The notes beneath the pieces are model-generated. The model saw nothing but the letters and a program-made list of their open reading frames with translations. It ran no database searches and had not been told where the DNA came from. From an uncultured Rubrobacteraceae bacterium (GTDB lineage Bacteria; Actinomycetota; Rubrobacteria; Rubrobacterales; Rubrobacteraceae), in the NCBI GenBank assembly GCA_902806085.1, contig CADCVH010000055.1, forward strand, positions 1-64,000: a stretch of DNA of 64,000 nucleotides. The letters run 5' to 3'. The translations under genes were made by a program, and so were the position numbers. This document shows, piece after piece, positions 41,615-50,469 of this stretch; the stretch's first letter is position 1; each line of letters begins with the position of its first letter.

Positions 41615-42574
41615 CTAGACGGTGACGGTGGAGGCGACCGCGCCGCCGGGGTCGAGGAGGGCGACCTGGTCCCCCGGCGCCAGGTCGAGCTCGGTCCCGC
41701 CCTCGAAGGTCCCGTCCACGGGCTCCCCGTCCGCGTCCACGACGTCCGGGACGCGCCCCACCGAGGCGCTGCCCCGCGGGGGAACCCGAACGTCGCTGTT
41801 GATCGTCACCTGCGGAGCGTCGGGGTCCACCTGGGCGTCCTCGGGGCTGAGCACCCGAAGCGTGAAGCCGCGGAGGTTGACGGGGCTCTCCGTGGGGTTC
41901 TGAACGCTAAAGAACTCGATGCCGCCCCCGTCGTCCGTCAGGTCGACGTTCTCTATGCGAACGTCCACGTCGCTCGTGTTGTCCTCGACCTCGACGGCGG
42001 CGAGGTCGAAGAGCGCCTGGCTCAACACGGGCTCGGGCGTGTAGCCCTGGAAGAGGTTCGTTATGACGTACCCTTCCCCGCTCGGCGCGAGCATCGCAAC
42101 GTACGGCGTCACCCCGACCCCGAGCTGGGCCGCCAAGGTGCCGTACTCCCCCTCCTCAAGCTCCACCGAATCGCCCGCGGGCCCGGGGTTTGAAATGTCG
42201 TACTGGAAGAACTCTATCGTCGGGTACTGGGTCCTCAAGCGCTCCATCGCGTCCCTGACCCCGCGGTCGACCGAGAGCCCCTGCGGATAGTCCAGCGAGT
42301 CCTCGTCAAGCTTGTAGAACTGGACCGCGATCCTCGCCCGCCGCCCGTAGGCCTCGCCGAAGTTCGGCGGGACGGGCTGCTCGGTGTTCAGCGCAAAAGG
42401 CACGTCCGAGAGCGTCTCCGCCTGGCCCTGCCCCACCGCCACCGCCGACCCCTCCTCGCCCGGGGGCTGCACGGCGGACGGCGCCACCGGGGCCTCGGCC
42501 TCGGGCACGGCCGCCTCCTCGTCGTCGCCCCCGCACCCTGTCAGCAGGACCGTGCAGGCCAGCACCACGGGCAC
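41615..42574 (-). CDS. Lipoprotein with thioredoxin-like region and lamin-tail-like domain
   Basis: A 319-residue lipoprotein: hydrophobic VVLACTVLLTGC with lipobox cysteine near residue 14, then a low-complexity Ala/Pro/Glu linker. Residues about 80-200 have a thioredoxin-like layout (RIAVQFYKLDEDS, helix, YPTIEFFQYDIS, VGVTPYVAMLAPSGEG) but no CxxC, so no redox activity is expected. About 215-319 looks like a lamin-tail (LTD) beta-sandwich (IEFFSVQNPTESPVNLRGFTLRV). GTG 42574 is usable, but the frame continues upstream as RGFFARLG, a better signal-peptide head, without an ATG, GTG or TTG. Role unknown. Confidence 0.65.
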   Translation of the reverse strand: MPVVLACTVLLTGCGGDDEEAAVPEAEAPVAPSAVQPPGEEGSAVAVGQGQAETLSDVPFALNTEQPVPPNFGEAYGRRARIAVQFYKLDEDSLDYPQGLSVDRGVRDAMERLRTQYPTIEFFQYDISNPGPAGDSVELEEGEYGTLAAQLGVGVTPYVAMLAPSGEGYVITNLFQGYTPEPVLSQALFDLAAVEVEDNTSDVDVRIENVDLTDDGGGIEFFSVQNPTESPVNLRGFTLRVLSPEDAQVDPDAPQVTINSDVRVPPRGSASVGRVPDVVDADGEPVDGTFEGGTELDLAPGDQVALLDPGGAVASTVTV

Positions 42575-42820
42575 GCCGAGCCGCGCGAAGAAGCCTCTTA
42601 CGCCGTTCTCCCGGATAAACCTCTCCCCCGCAGCCCACCGAAAATTTCCCTCCGGCGGCGGGTGCCCGGCCGGATGTGGGCTAACTTAGCACGGGCGCCA
42701 AACGCACGCAACGGCACCGCGGCGGGCCCCGGCGGGCTTCGGGAGCGGGCTTTTTCGGCTACCATTCGGGGACGTCGCGCCCGGGGAGTTCGGGCGCGCA
42801 AGCGAGACGTCGGGAGGCGC

Positions 42821-44656
42821 ATGATGGACCCACAAAACCCTTACAGGACCCGGGACGCGGGCGGCCTGCGCAAAGACGACGTCGGCGAGACGGTGAGGCT
42901 CGCCGGCTGGGTGCACCGCCGCCGCGACCACGGCGGCCTCATCTTTATAGACCTCAGGGACAGGTGGGGCCTCACCCAGGTCACCTTCCACCCGGAGAGG
43001 GGAGAGACCTTCGCCACGGCCGAGACGCTCAGGCCGGAGTGGTCGATCTCCATAGAGGGCGAGGTCACGCCCCGCCCCCCCGGCAACGAGAACCCCGAGC
43101 TTCCGACCGGGCAGGTAGAGGTCCAGGCGACGACCCTGAGCGTCCTCAACCCCTCAGAGACCCCGCCCTTCGAGATCGAGCGCGACCGCCCCGTGGACGA
43201 GACCCTGCGCCTGAAGTACCGCTACCTCGACCTCAGGCGCGAGAAGATGCGGGACAACATCCTCTTCCGGCACAGGGTCGTCAAGCACATGCGGGACTTT
43301 CTGGACGCCCGCGACTTCGTCGAGATAGAGACGCCGCTCTTGACCGCCTCCACCCCCGAAGGCGCCCGCGACTACCTCGTCCCGGCCAGGCTGTACCCGG
43401 GGCAGTTCTACGCGCTTCCCCAGTCGCCGCAGCAGTTCAAGCAGCTTTTGATGGTCGCCGGCTTCGAGCGGTACTTCCAAATCGCGCGGGCCCTGCGCGA
43501 CGAGGACCAGCGCGGCGACCGCCAGCCCGAACACACCCAACTCGACCTGGAGATGAGCTACACCACCCAGGACGAGGTGCTCGGCCTCATCGAGGAGCTG
43601 TTCACCGAGATCGTCGAGGGCCTGGCCGGGAAGAGGATCTACCAGAAGCCCTTCCCCCGCCTCACCTACGCCGAAGCGATGGACCGCTTCGGCTCGGACA
43701 AGCCCGACATCACGTTCGGGCTGGAGATAAAAGACGTCTCGCCCATCGCCGCGAAGAGCGGGTTCAAGGTCTTCAGCGGCGCGGTCGAGTCGGGCGGGTC
43801 CGTCAGGGGCATCGCGGTCGGCGGCCTCGCGGACCTCTCGCGGGGCAAGATAGAGGGTGAGATCACGGACGTCGCCAAAACCGGCGGCGCCCGCGGCCTC
43901 GCCTTCATGAAGGCGGAGGCCGACGTCCTCACCGGCCCCGTAGCCAAGTTCTTCTCGCCCGAGGAGCAAAACGCCCTCAGGGAGGTCCTCGGCGCCGCGG
44001 AGGGCGACTACCTGTTCTTCGTTGCGGACAAGGACCCGGTCGTCTTCGAGAGCCTCGGCAGGCTGCGGCTGCACTTCCGGGACCGCCTGGGGCTCGCGGA
44101 CGGGGGCACCTTGGGCCTCTGCTGGGTGACGGATTTCCCGCTCTTCGAGTGGAACGAGGACGAGGGACGCGTGGAGCCCATGCACCACATGTTCACGATG
44201 CCACGCGAGGAAGATCTGCCACTGCTCGAGGCGGAGCCCCTGAAGGTCATAGGGCAGCTCTACGACCTGGTCGCCAACGGCACCGAGCTCGCCTCCGGGA
44301 GCATCAGGATCCACCGTCCGGACATCCAGCAGCGCGTCTTCGACGTCATCGGGATCGGCGCCGAAGAGGCCGAGCGGCGCTTCGGCGCGATGCTCACGGC
44401 CTTCCGCTACGGCGCCCCGCCCCACGGCGGGATAGCGCCGGGGATAGACCGCCTCATCATGCTCCTGCGCGACCAGCCGAACATCCGCGAGGTCATGGCC
44501 TTCCCGAAGACCCAGGCCGCCCGCGACGAGATGATGGACGCCCCCGGCCCCGTCGCCGAGGACCAACTAAACGAACTCCACATCGCCCTCCGCCGCCGGC
44601 CAGAGGGCCCCGAGGGCTCAGATCCGGCCGCCCGACCCTCCGAAGGCAACAACTGA
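42821..44656 (+). CDS. aspS: Aspartyl-tRNA synthetase (probably Asp/Asn type)
   Basis: 611 residues. OB-fold anticodon domain (VRLAGWVHRRRDHGGLIFIDLRDRWGLTQV), class II motif 2 (FERYFQIARALRDEDQRGDRQPEHTQLDLEM) and motif 3 (YGAPPHGGIAPGIDRLIMLL), with the bacterial GAD insertion domain between. ATG 42821 follows GGGAGG at 42812-42817. It charges tRNA-Asp; in bacteria without AsnRS such enzymes also misacylate tRNA-Asn, which cannot be settled here. Confidence 0.96.
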   Translation: MMDPQNPYRTRDAGGLRKDDVGETVRLAGWVHRRRDHGGLIFIDLRDRWGLTQVTFHPERGETFATAETLRPEWSISIEGEVTPRPPGNENPELPTGQVEVQATTLSVLNPSETPPFEIERDRPVDETLRLKYRYLDLRREKMRDNILFRHRVVKHMRDFLDARDFVEIETPLLTASTPEGARDYLVPARLYPGQFYALPQSPQQFKQLLMVAGFERYFQIARALRDEDQRGDRQPEHTQLDLEMSYTTQDEVLGLIEELFTEIVEGLAGKRIYQKPFPRLTYAEAMDRFGSDKPDITFGLEIKDVSPIAAKSGFKVFSGAVESGGSVRGIAVGGLADLSRGKIEGEITDVAKTGGARGLAFMKAEADVLTGPVAKFFSPEEQNALREVLGAAEGDYLFFVADKDPVVFESLGRLRLHFRDRLGLADGGTLGLCWVTDFPLFEWNEDEGRVEPMHHMFTMPREEDLPLLEAEPLKVIGQLYDLVANGTELASGSIRIHRPDIQQRVFDVIGIGAEEAERRFGAMLTAFRYGAPPHGGIAPGIDRLIMLLRDQPNIREVMAFPKTQAARDEMMDAPGPVAEDQLNELHIALRRRPEGPEGSDPAARPSEGNN

Positions 44657-44757
44657 GGCGGTTCGCCGGACGAACCGTGCCGTCGACTTTCGGCACCGGT
44701 TCCCGTACAGGTCAGGAATCGTGGAAGGACGACCGAGGGCGACGTACGCGCGAACCG

Positions 44758-45417
44758 GTGGGTGGGCAAGCAGGCGACGGGCGGCTTGGGTTGCCGGGTA
44801 GCGTCGCGTTGACGTTCGATGACGGGCCCGATCCCACCTGGACGCCGCGCGTGCTGGACGTCCTGGAGAGGGCGGGCGCGCGGGCCACGTTCTTCGTGGT
44901 CGCACCGCTCGCGGAACGTCACCCCCTGCTTCTCCGCCGGGCGGTAGAGGAGGGACACGAAGTCTCGCTGCACTGCACCCGCCACCGGCGCCACGACAAG
45001 ATGACGGCCGCGGAGGTCTTCGCCGATGCGCAGGAGGGCAAACAAACCCTGCGAGATCTCGGGCACGAGGCCGCCGACTGGCGCGCCCCGTGGGGCGTCG
45101 TTGCGGGGGCCACGAAGGACGCGGCCGACGCCCTCGGGCTCCGGCTCGTCGGCTGGACCGCCGACAGCGAGGACTGGCGCGGCGACGGGGCCGGGGAGAT
45201 GCTCGCGTGTCTCGCGCCGGGTATCTGTCCGGGGGGGATCGTCCTGATGCACGACGGGGTCGGCCCGGGGGCTCTGCGGGACGGTTGCGGGGGGACCGTG
45301 GAGCTGCTCGCGCCGCTGATCTCCCTCTGCCGCTCGCGCGGCCTGGAACCCGTACCCCTTGGCGAGTTGGAGGGACCTTTGCCGGACCGCAACCCCCGGC
45401 CGGTGGCGGGTGTATGA
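44758..45417 (+). CDS. Polysaccharide deacetylase family protein
   Basis: A 219-residue NodB-homology domain. SVALTFDDGPDPTWTP holds the catalytic base and metal Asp, HEVSLHCTRHRRHD the histidine pair (in the usual H-S-x-x-H place it reads HCTRH), RAPWGVVAG the arginine motif, and IVLMHDGVG the final His. These enzymes remove acetyl groups from chitin, peptidoglycan or other N-acetyl sugars. No signal peptide is evident, unlike most cell-wall members. GTG 44758 is the only reasonable start and lacks a strong ribosome site. Confidence 0.83.
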   Translation: MGGQAGDGRLGLPGSVALTFDDGPDPTWTPRVLDVLERAGARATFFVVAPLAERHPLLLRRAVEEGHEVSLHCTRHRRHDKMTAAEVFADAQEGKQTLRDLGHEAADWRAPWGVVAGATKDAADALGLRLVGWTADSEDWRGDGAGEMLACLAPGICPGGIVLMHDGVGPGALRDGCGGTVELLAPLISLCRSRGLEPVPLGELEGPLPDRNPRPVAGV

Positions 45418-45462
45418 TCTTTCCCATTTCACCCGGGAGTCCTTGGGATAAAGTCAGTCCGC

Positions 45463-46587
45463 ATGAGATCCAGCACCCCCAACCGTAGCCCGGAGAAGCG
45501 GGCGCCAGCCCCGGATCTTTCGTCCACGCTCGAGGGCATCGCGGCGGGCGCCGCCGCCCGGGATGCCGCCCGGGACGCCGCCCCGGCCTTCCCTGAAGGG
45601 CCCTTCAGGGATCTGGCCGCCGCGGGCGTCCTGGGCATGACCGCCCCGGGCGAGGGCCGCGGGGTTTCCTTCGGCGAGGAGTGGCGCGCGCTGAGGGCGG
45701 TGGCGCGGGCGGACGGCTCCGTGGGCCGCATCCTCGACGGCCACTTCAACGCGGTCGAGCGCGTCTCCGTCCTGGCCCCCGAGCCGCTCCGCTCGGCGGA
45801 GCTTGGGGCCGTGTCCGCCGGGGAGCTGCGCCTCGGCGTGTGGGGCGCGGACCCCATCCCCGGCGAGGGGGAGCCGGCCCGGCTCTCGGACGACGGTGGC
45901 GGGATCTATGGCGTCAAGACGTTCTGCTCGGGCTCCACGGGCCTGGACCGGGCCCTGGTCCTCGTGCGCCGCGCGGTCGGCGCCCCCGGGCCACCGCTCG
46001 TCGCCTACGTGGACCTGTCGGAAGGCGTAGAGGTGGACACCGGCTGGTTCGGGGGGCACGGGATGCGCTCCTCGGAGAGCCACCGGGTCGTCTTCGACGG
46101 GGCGCCGGTGCTCGCGGTTCTTGGCGAGCCGGGCGAGCTGCTGCGCGAGCCGTACTTCTCGCGGGACGCCGTCCGGACCGCCGTCACCTGGGCCGGCATC
46201 GCCGACCTCGCGGTAGATTCGGCCCTCGACACGCTCGCCGCCAAGTCCGCGACCCGGGAGCCAGACGACCTCGTCTCCCTCGCGGCCGGCAGGCTGTTGA
46301 CCGCCAGGGACACCACCGGCCGCTGGCTGGAGTTCGCCGCCGCCCGGGCCGACGCCGACCCGGAAGCCTCGCTCTCCGGGTTCTCGACCCAGCTCCGCGA
46401 GGCCGTCGCGGCCGGATGCCGGACCATCCTCGACGAGGCCGCGCGGGCCGTAGGCTCGCACCCGTTCGCCACCGCCGGGCCGCTCGACCGGGCGAAGAGG
46501 GACCTGGAGCTCTTCCTCCTGCAGCACCGCCTGGAGCCGGCCCTCGCGCGCCGGGGCAGGCGGGCCATCGAGGAACGCCGCCCGTGA
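45463..46587 (+). CDS. Acyl-CoA dehydrogenase-like protein
   Basis: A 374-residue protein with the acyl-CoA dehydrogenase layout: N-terminal helical domain (FRDLAAAGVLGMTAP, SFGEEWRALRAVARADGSVGRIL), middle beta domain (GGIYGVKTFCSGSTGLDRALV), and C-terminal helices (YFSRDAVRTAVTWAGIADLAVD). Some FAD-contacting and catalytic Glu signatures of true dehydrogenases are weak, so it may be a variant. It is the first gene of a four-gene operon in which every stop overlaps the next start. Confidence 0.8.
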   Translation: MRSSTPNRSPEKRAPAPDLSSTLEGIAAGAAARDAARDAAPAFPEGPFRDLAAAGVLGMTAPGEGRGVSFGEEWRALRAVARADGSVGRILDGHFNAVERVSVLAPEPLRSAELGAVSAGELRLGVWGADPIPGEGEPARLSDDGGGIYGVKTFCSGSTGLDRALVLVRRAVGAPGPPLVAYVDLSEGVEVDTGWFGGHGMRSSESHRVVFDGAPVLAVLGEPGELLREPYFSRDAVRTAVTWAGIADLAVDSALDTLAAKSATREPDDLVSLAAGRLLTARDTTGRWLEFAAARADADPEASLSGFSTQLREAVAAGCRTILDEAARAVGSHPFATAGPLDRAKRDLELFLLQHRLEPALARRGRRAIEERRP

Positions 46588-47159
46588 GAGGGCGCCTGGA
46601 CCGCGAATACTTCGAGGGCCTCTACGCCGCGTCCACGGACCCCTGGAACTTCGAGACGAGCGAATACGAGCGCGAAAAGTACCGCCGCACCCTCGGCGCG
46701 CTCGGCGGAAGGCGTTTCGGGCGCGCGCTGGAAGCCGGCGCCTCCATCGGGGTCTTCACCGAGATGCTCGCGGGGCGCTGCGACGAGTTGCTCGCGGTGG
46801 ACGTCTCCGAGAGGGCGGTCGCGGTTGCGAGGGAGAGGCTACAAGGACGGGACCACGTCAGGGTAGAGCGCCGGACGCTACCGGAGGAGATGCCGGAGGG
46901 CCCGTTCGACCTGATCGTGGCCTCCGAAGTCCTGTACTACTTCACGCGGGAAGAGATGCTCGCGATGCTGGACGGGTTCGAGAAAATACTGGCACCGGGA
47001 GGCATCCTCCTCGCCGTGCACTGGCGCCGCGAGACACGGACATACCCCCTCCAGGGAGACGAGGTACACGAACTGCTCGCCGCCCACACCGGCCTGGCCT
47101 TGACGGAGACCGTGGCCGAACCGGACTACCGCCTGGACCTCTTCGAGGACCGCGGTTGA
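46584..47159 (+). CDS. NodS-like SAM-dependent methyltransferase
   Basis: A 191-residue class I methyltransferase beginning REYFEGLYAASTDPWNFETSEYEREKYRRTL, the NodS/SAM domain opening. SAM motif I reads ALEAGASIGVFTEML, acidic motif II is LLAVDVSE, and FDLIVASEVLYYF is motif IV. GTG 46584 overlaps the previous stop (GTGA). NodS-type enzymes N-methylate sugar or amine groups, which fits a glycoconjugate pathway with the adjacent glycosyltransferase. Confidence 0.85.
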   Translation: MRGRLDREYFEGLYAASTDPWNFETSEYEREKYRRTLGALGGRRFGRALEAGASIGVFTEMLAGRCDELLAVDVSERAVAVARERLQGRDHVRVERRTLPEEMPEGPFDLIVASEVLYYFTREEMLAMLDGFEKILAPGGILLAVHWRRETRTYPLQGDEVHELLAAHTGLALTETVAEPDYRLDLFEDRG

Positions 47160-48328
47160 ACCGGGGCGAGCGGCTGGTAATCGTCGGCGGCGGGCCCGCC
47201 GGCCTCGCCACCGCGAGGGCCTACCGCAACAACGGCGGCCTGGCGGGCGTCACGATCCTCTCCGCCGAACCCTACGCCCCGTACAACCGCCCGCCCCTCA
47301 CCAAAGACTTCCTGCGCGGAGAATCCGGTCGGGAAAGTCTCCCCATAGAGGCCGGGGCCTGGTACGCGGACAACGGCGTGGAGTTGCGGCTCTCCACCGC
47401 TGTCGAGTCCCTGGACCGCGAACGGGCCGTGGTCGAGACGGACGCGGGAGAGCAATTCTCTTTCGACGCGTGCGTCCTCGCTACGGGCTCCGAGCCGGTA
47501 CGCATCCCGGTGCCCGGCGCCGACGACCCGGAGATACTCGTCATGCGGACCTTGGAGAACTCGGCCCGGCTGCGGGGGCGGGTCGGCGAGGGGGACAGGG
47601 CCGTGGTCGTGGGGAGCGGGTTTATCGGGTGCGAGGCGGCGGCCTCCCTCTCGCTGCGGGGGGCGAGCGTGACGCTCGTGAGCCTCGAGGAAGTGCCGCA
47701 AGCGGAACGCCTCGGCGGGGAGGTGGGCGGTCGGATCAAGGGCTGGCTGGAGGGCTACGGCGTGGACCTGCGCCTGGGGACGGGCCTGGAGGGGATCGAG
47801 CGCCGGAACGGCGGGTACTCGGTGGCCGTGGAGGGCGGCGAGGCCATCCCCGCCGGCACGGTCCTCTTCGGGACTGGCGTGAAGCCGCGCCTCGAACTCG
47901 CGGAGGGGGCGGGGTTAGAGTTGGACGGGGGCGTGGTAGCGGACTCTTCGATGCGCACGAGCGCGCCCGGCGTGTTCGCGGTCGGGGACATCGTTAGCGC
48001 GTACAACGAGTCGGCGGGCCGGCACGTGAGCGTCGAGCACTGGGGGGACGCCCTGGAGCACGGGCGCGTCGCGGGGACCGTGATCGCCGGCGGCGAGGCC
48101 GCCTGGGGCATGGCCCCCGGCTTCTGGTCGACCATCGGGGAGCGGACCCTCAAGTACTGGGCCTGGGACGGCGGCTGGGACGAGCTCGCCTTCGAGGACC
48201 GGGGAGACTCGTTCGTCGTCCGGTACGGCAAGGACGGGGTCCTCGTGGGCGTACTCGCCCACGGTGCCGACGAGGACTACGAGAACGGGCGCGCACCCAT
48301 CGAGCGGGGGGACCCCTTCCCCGGGTGA
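47156..48328 (+). CDS. FAD-dependent pyridine nucleotide-disulfide oxidoreductase (ferredoxin reductase-like)
   Basis: A 390-residue two-dinucleotide-binding flavoprotein. GGGPAGLATARAY near residues 11-23 binds FAD, NRPPLTKDFLRGE is typical of rhodocoxin/putidaredoxin reductases, VVVGSGFIGCEAA binds NAD(P), and VFAVGDIVSA closes the FAD site. TTG 47156 overlaps the previous stop (TTGA). It would pass electrons from NAD(P)H to a ferredoxin or oxygenase; no such partner gene is in the operon. Confidence 0.88.
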   Translation: MNRGERLVIVGGGPAGLATARAYRNNGGLAGVTILSAEPYAPYNRPPLTKDFLRGESGRESLPIEAGAWYADNGVELRLSTAVESLDRERAVVETDAGEQFSFDACVLATGSEPVRIPVPGADDPEILVMRTLENSARLRGRVGEGDRAVVVGSGFIGCEAAASLSLRGASVTLVSLEEVPQAERLGGEVGGRIKGWLEGYGVDLRLGTGLEGIERRNGGYSVAVEGGEAIPAGTVLFGTGVKPRLELAEGAGLELDGGVVADSSMRTSAPGVFAVGDIVSAYNESAGRHVSVEHWGDALEHGRVAGTVIAGGEAAWGMAPGFWSTIGERTLKYWAWDGGWDELAFEDRGDSFVVRYGKDGVLVGVLAHGADEDYENGRAPIERGDPFPG

Positions 48329-49119
48329 TACCCGCGGCGCCAGACCCATCCCTTCGGGCCAGCGTCGTCGTGCCCGCGCGCGACGAAGAGGATCTCATCG
48401 GCGCGTGCCTGCGGGCCCTCGCCGCGCAAAAAGGCGTGGCCCCGGAGGAATACGAGGTGCTTCTGGTGCTGGACCGCTGCACCGACGACACCGGGGCGCG
48501 CGCCACGGAGTTCGCCGCCGCCCACCCGGGGCTGCGCCTCTACCCGCTGGAGGGCCCGGGGACGGGTTCCGGTTTGGCCCGGCGGGTCGGGATGGAGGCG
48601 GCCTGCGAGCGCCTGTTTGCCTCCCGGGGGCCCGACGGCCTGATCTGCTCCACGGACGCCGACACGGTCGTGGCGCCCGACTGGCTCGACGCCCAGTTGC
48701 GGGCCGTTCGGGAGGGGGCGAAGGCCATCGGCGGACGCATCGACCTGAACGACGCGGGAACGCTGCCGACCGACGTCCTGCACGGGCACGTCGAGAACAG
48801 CCGGCTGCGCTACGAAAAGCTCCTGCGCGATCCGGAGCGTGCCGGCAGGACGGAGCACTGGCAGTTCTCCGGCGCCTCCCTGGCCCTCACGGCCGAAACC
48901 TACAGGGGCGTGGGAGGCCTGCGGCCCATGGAGTCTCTGGAAGACGAGTACCTGGAAGGGGTGCTGCGCAAAAGTGGCGTCCCGATCGAACGCCTCCTCT
49001 CGGTGCGGGTCAAGACCTCACCCCGCCTGGAGGGGCGCGCCAGCCGCGGCCTCTCCCGCGACCTCTCGCGCATGTACGCCAGCCATCGGGTCGCGGCCGC
49101 GGCCGGACCCGATGGCTGA
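48325..49119 (+). CDS. Family 2 glycosyltransferase
   Basis: A 264-residue GT-A enzyme. RASVVVPARDEEDLIGACLRAL opens the fold, ICSTDADTVVAPDWL provides the DxD metal site, and QFSGASLALTAETYRGVGG with EDEYL is the acceptor/base region. No membrane helices. GTG 48325 overlaps the previous stop (GTGA). Last gene of the operon; with a methyltransferase and acyl-CoA dehydrogenase it suggests a modified glycolipid or secondary glycoconjugate. Confidence 0.86.
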   Translation: MIPAAPDPSLRASVVVPARDEEDLIGACLRALAAQKGVAPEEYEVLLVLDRCTDDTGARATEFAAAHPGLRLYPLEGPGTGSGLARRVGMEAACERLFASRGPDGLICSTDADTVVAPDWLDAQLRAVREGAKAIGGRIDLNDAGTLPTDVLHGHVENSRLRYEKLLRDPERAGRTEHWQFSGASLALTAETYRGVGGLRPMESLEDEYLEGVLRKSGVPIERLLSVRVKTSPRLEGRASRGLSRDLSRMYASHRVAAAAGPDG

Positions 49120-49204
49120 GATCTCTTGCTCTACGCCTTCTCTTCTCTGTACTCCTGCGCCTTCTGCCATGACGTAGGGTTTGATACATCCGGGGGCCGC
49201 CTCT

Positions 49205-49510
49205 TTACTCGCAAGTCGAATTTCCCCGTGCCTGCTCCCAATCCTCCATGCCCTCGCCGGCGGTCTCCGCCGCTCCGCTGCGCACGGCGGACACCGCGCC
49301 CTCGGTTACGCGCAAGGCCTCCTTGCTCTCCCAGAAGGCCGGGTTCATCAGCCTGCCGCGCGAACGATCAGTGAAGGCGACGAACCCTATCAACCCTCCC
49401 ATCTGCCGGAGTTGCGCCAAGGTATGCTCTTGGACGAGGCGGGCGGTCCAACACACGGCGTTTTTGAAGGTATCCTCGCTTCCCTCCAACGCCGCCAGCG
49501 GCGCGGTCAA
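49205..49510 (-). CDS. Antibiotic biosynthesis monooxygenase-like small protein
   Basis: About 101 residues. The segment TLAQLRQMGGLIGFVAFTDRSRGRLMNPAFWESKEAL matches the ABM ferredoxin-like fold (LRQM-G-GF-----DR--GR----FWES-EAL). The N-terminus before it is irregular and the start (TTG 49510) is poor, so the first strand may be damaged. ABM proteins bind or oxidise small aromatic ligands. Otherwise unassigned. Confidence 0.5.
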   Translation of the reverse strand: MTAPLAALEGSEDTFKNAVCWTARLVQEHTLAQLRQMGGLIGFVAFTDRSRGRLMNPAFWESKEALRVTEGAVSAVRSGAAETAGEGMEDWEQARGNSTCE

Positions 49511-49615
49511 GGTGTCAGCTACAAGACATGTTGCCTACCGACTTCTGAGGAAGCTCCCTATGGGACTTTGGATAATCAGAGGGTAAACGGATGCCACCCA
49601 AGCCGCGCTCTGTGC

Positions 49616-50398
49616 TTATCTGGGGTCGCCGAGAGGACTCGTCTCGAACCTCTTCAGCACCAGCTCGAAGGCCTCGGGGCCGACCCGGGTTCCGCCAGAG
49701 AACGGGTACTCCAGGCTGCCCACGGTGAAGAGCACCAGGGCTATCAGCCCCGCCACCGCCGCCACCATCAGCCTGTGCGACCAGGTGTTCTCCAGCCCGA
49801 ACAGGTAGGTGAACCCCACCGTTATCGCCCCCCCGAGCACCAGCACGGCCCACAGCACGGCCGGGATTCCCTCCTCTGCCTCCACCATGCGCGCCCTCCT
49901 CGCGTCGGCCAGCGCGTCGACGCGCTCGAGCCCCTGCTCGAAGAGCACCTGGTCGGACAGGGTGTCGACCTCCATGTCCTGCACGCCCAGGCGCATCTCG
50001 TCCATCAGCGCCCACGCCTCCGGGCTGGAGCCCTCCCCGCGGGCCATCGTTTCCCACTCCTCCTCGGCCACCACGGTAGCGTAGGAGCGGGCCAGCCCCT
50101 GGATGCGGGGGCCTTCGGGCTCGGGCAGGCGGCGGGCGAGCCAGAAGACATCCGCCAGCTCGTTTGCCTCCTCGCGCACGGTGGCCTTTGCCTCCTCGTG
50201 CTCCTCCCACACGGCTATCACCATAAGCGCCAGCAGCACGGCGTAGATAACGCCCACGACCGCGTAGATGAAGCCGGCCACCTCGTTGTGCTCCTGGCGG
50301 CGCTCCGCGGGCACGAGGCGCCGCACCGCCTCCAGGCCGGCGACGGCGACGAGCGCTACCGCGCAGACGGTCAGGATGCCGTAGACGGCGGTGGCCAC
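49616..50398 (-). CDS. DUF4239 membrane protein
   Basis: A 260-residue integral membrane protein from GTG 50398. Helices at the N-terminus (YGILTVCAVALVAVAGL and FIYAVVGVIYAVLLALMVIAV) and near the C-terminus (IPAVLWAVLVLGGAITVGFTYLF and LMVAAVAGLIALVLFTV). The loop EEANELADVFWLARRLP and the MVEAEEGIP segment are characteristic of DUF4239 (bestrophin-like) proteins. Possible ion channel; function not established. A longer frame is open upstream but is not protein-like. Confidence 0.82.
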   Translation of the reverse strand: MATAVYGILTVCAVALVAVAGLEAVRRLVPAERRQEHNEVAGFIYAVVGVIYAVLLALMVIAVWEEHEEAKATVREEANELADVFWLARRLPEPEGPRIQGLARSYATVVAEEEWETMARGEGSSPEAWALMDEMRLGVQDMEVDTLSDQVLFEQGLERVDALADARRARMVEAEEGIPAVLWAVLVLGGAITVGFTYLFGLENTWSHRLMVAAVAGLIALVLFTVGSLEYPFSGGTRVGPEAFELVLKRFETSPLGDPR

Positions 50399-50469
50399 GA
50401 TTACCCGACCATCCCCACGGAAGCCCGCAAGGCGCCCCCGAGGTACACCGCGGACGGCGCGGCCATGGC

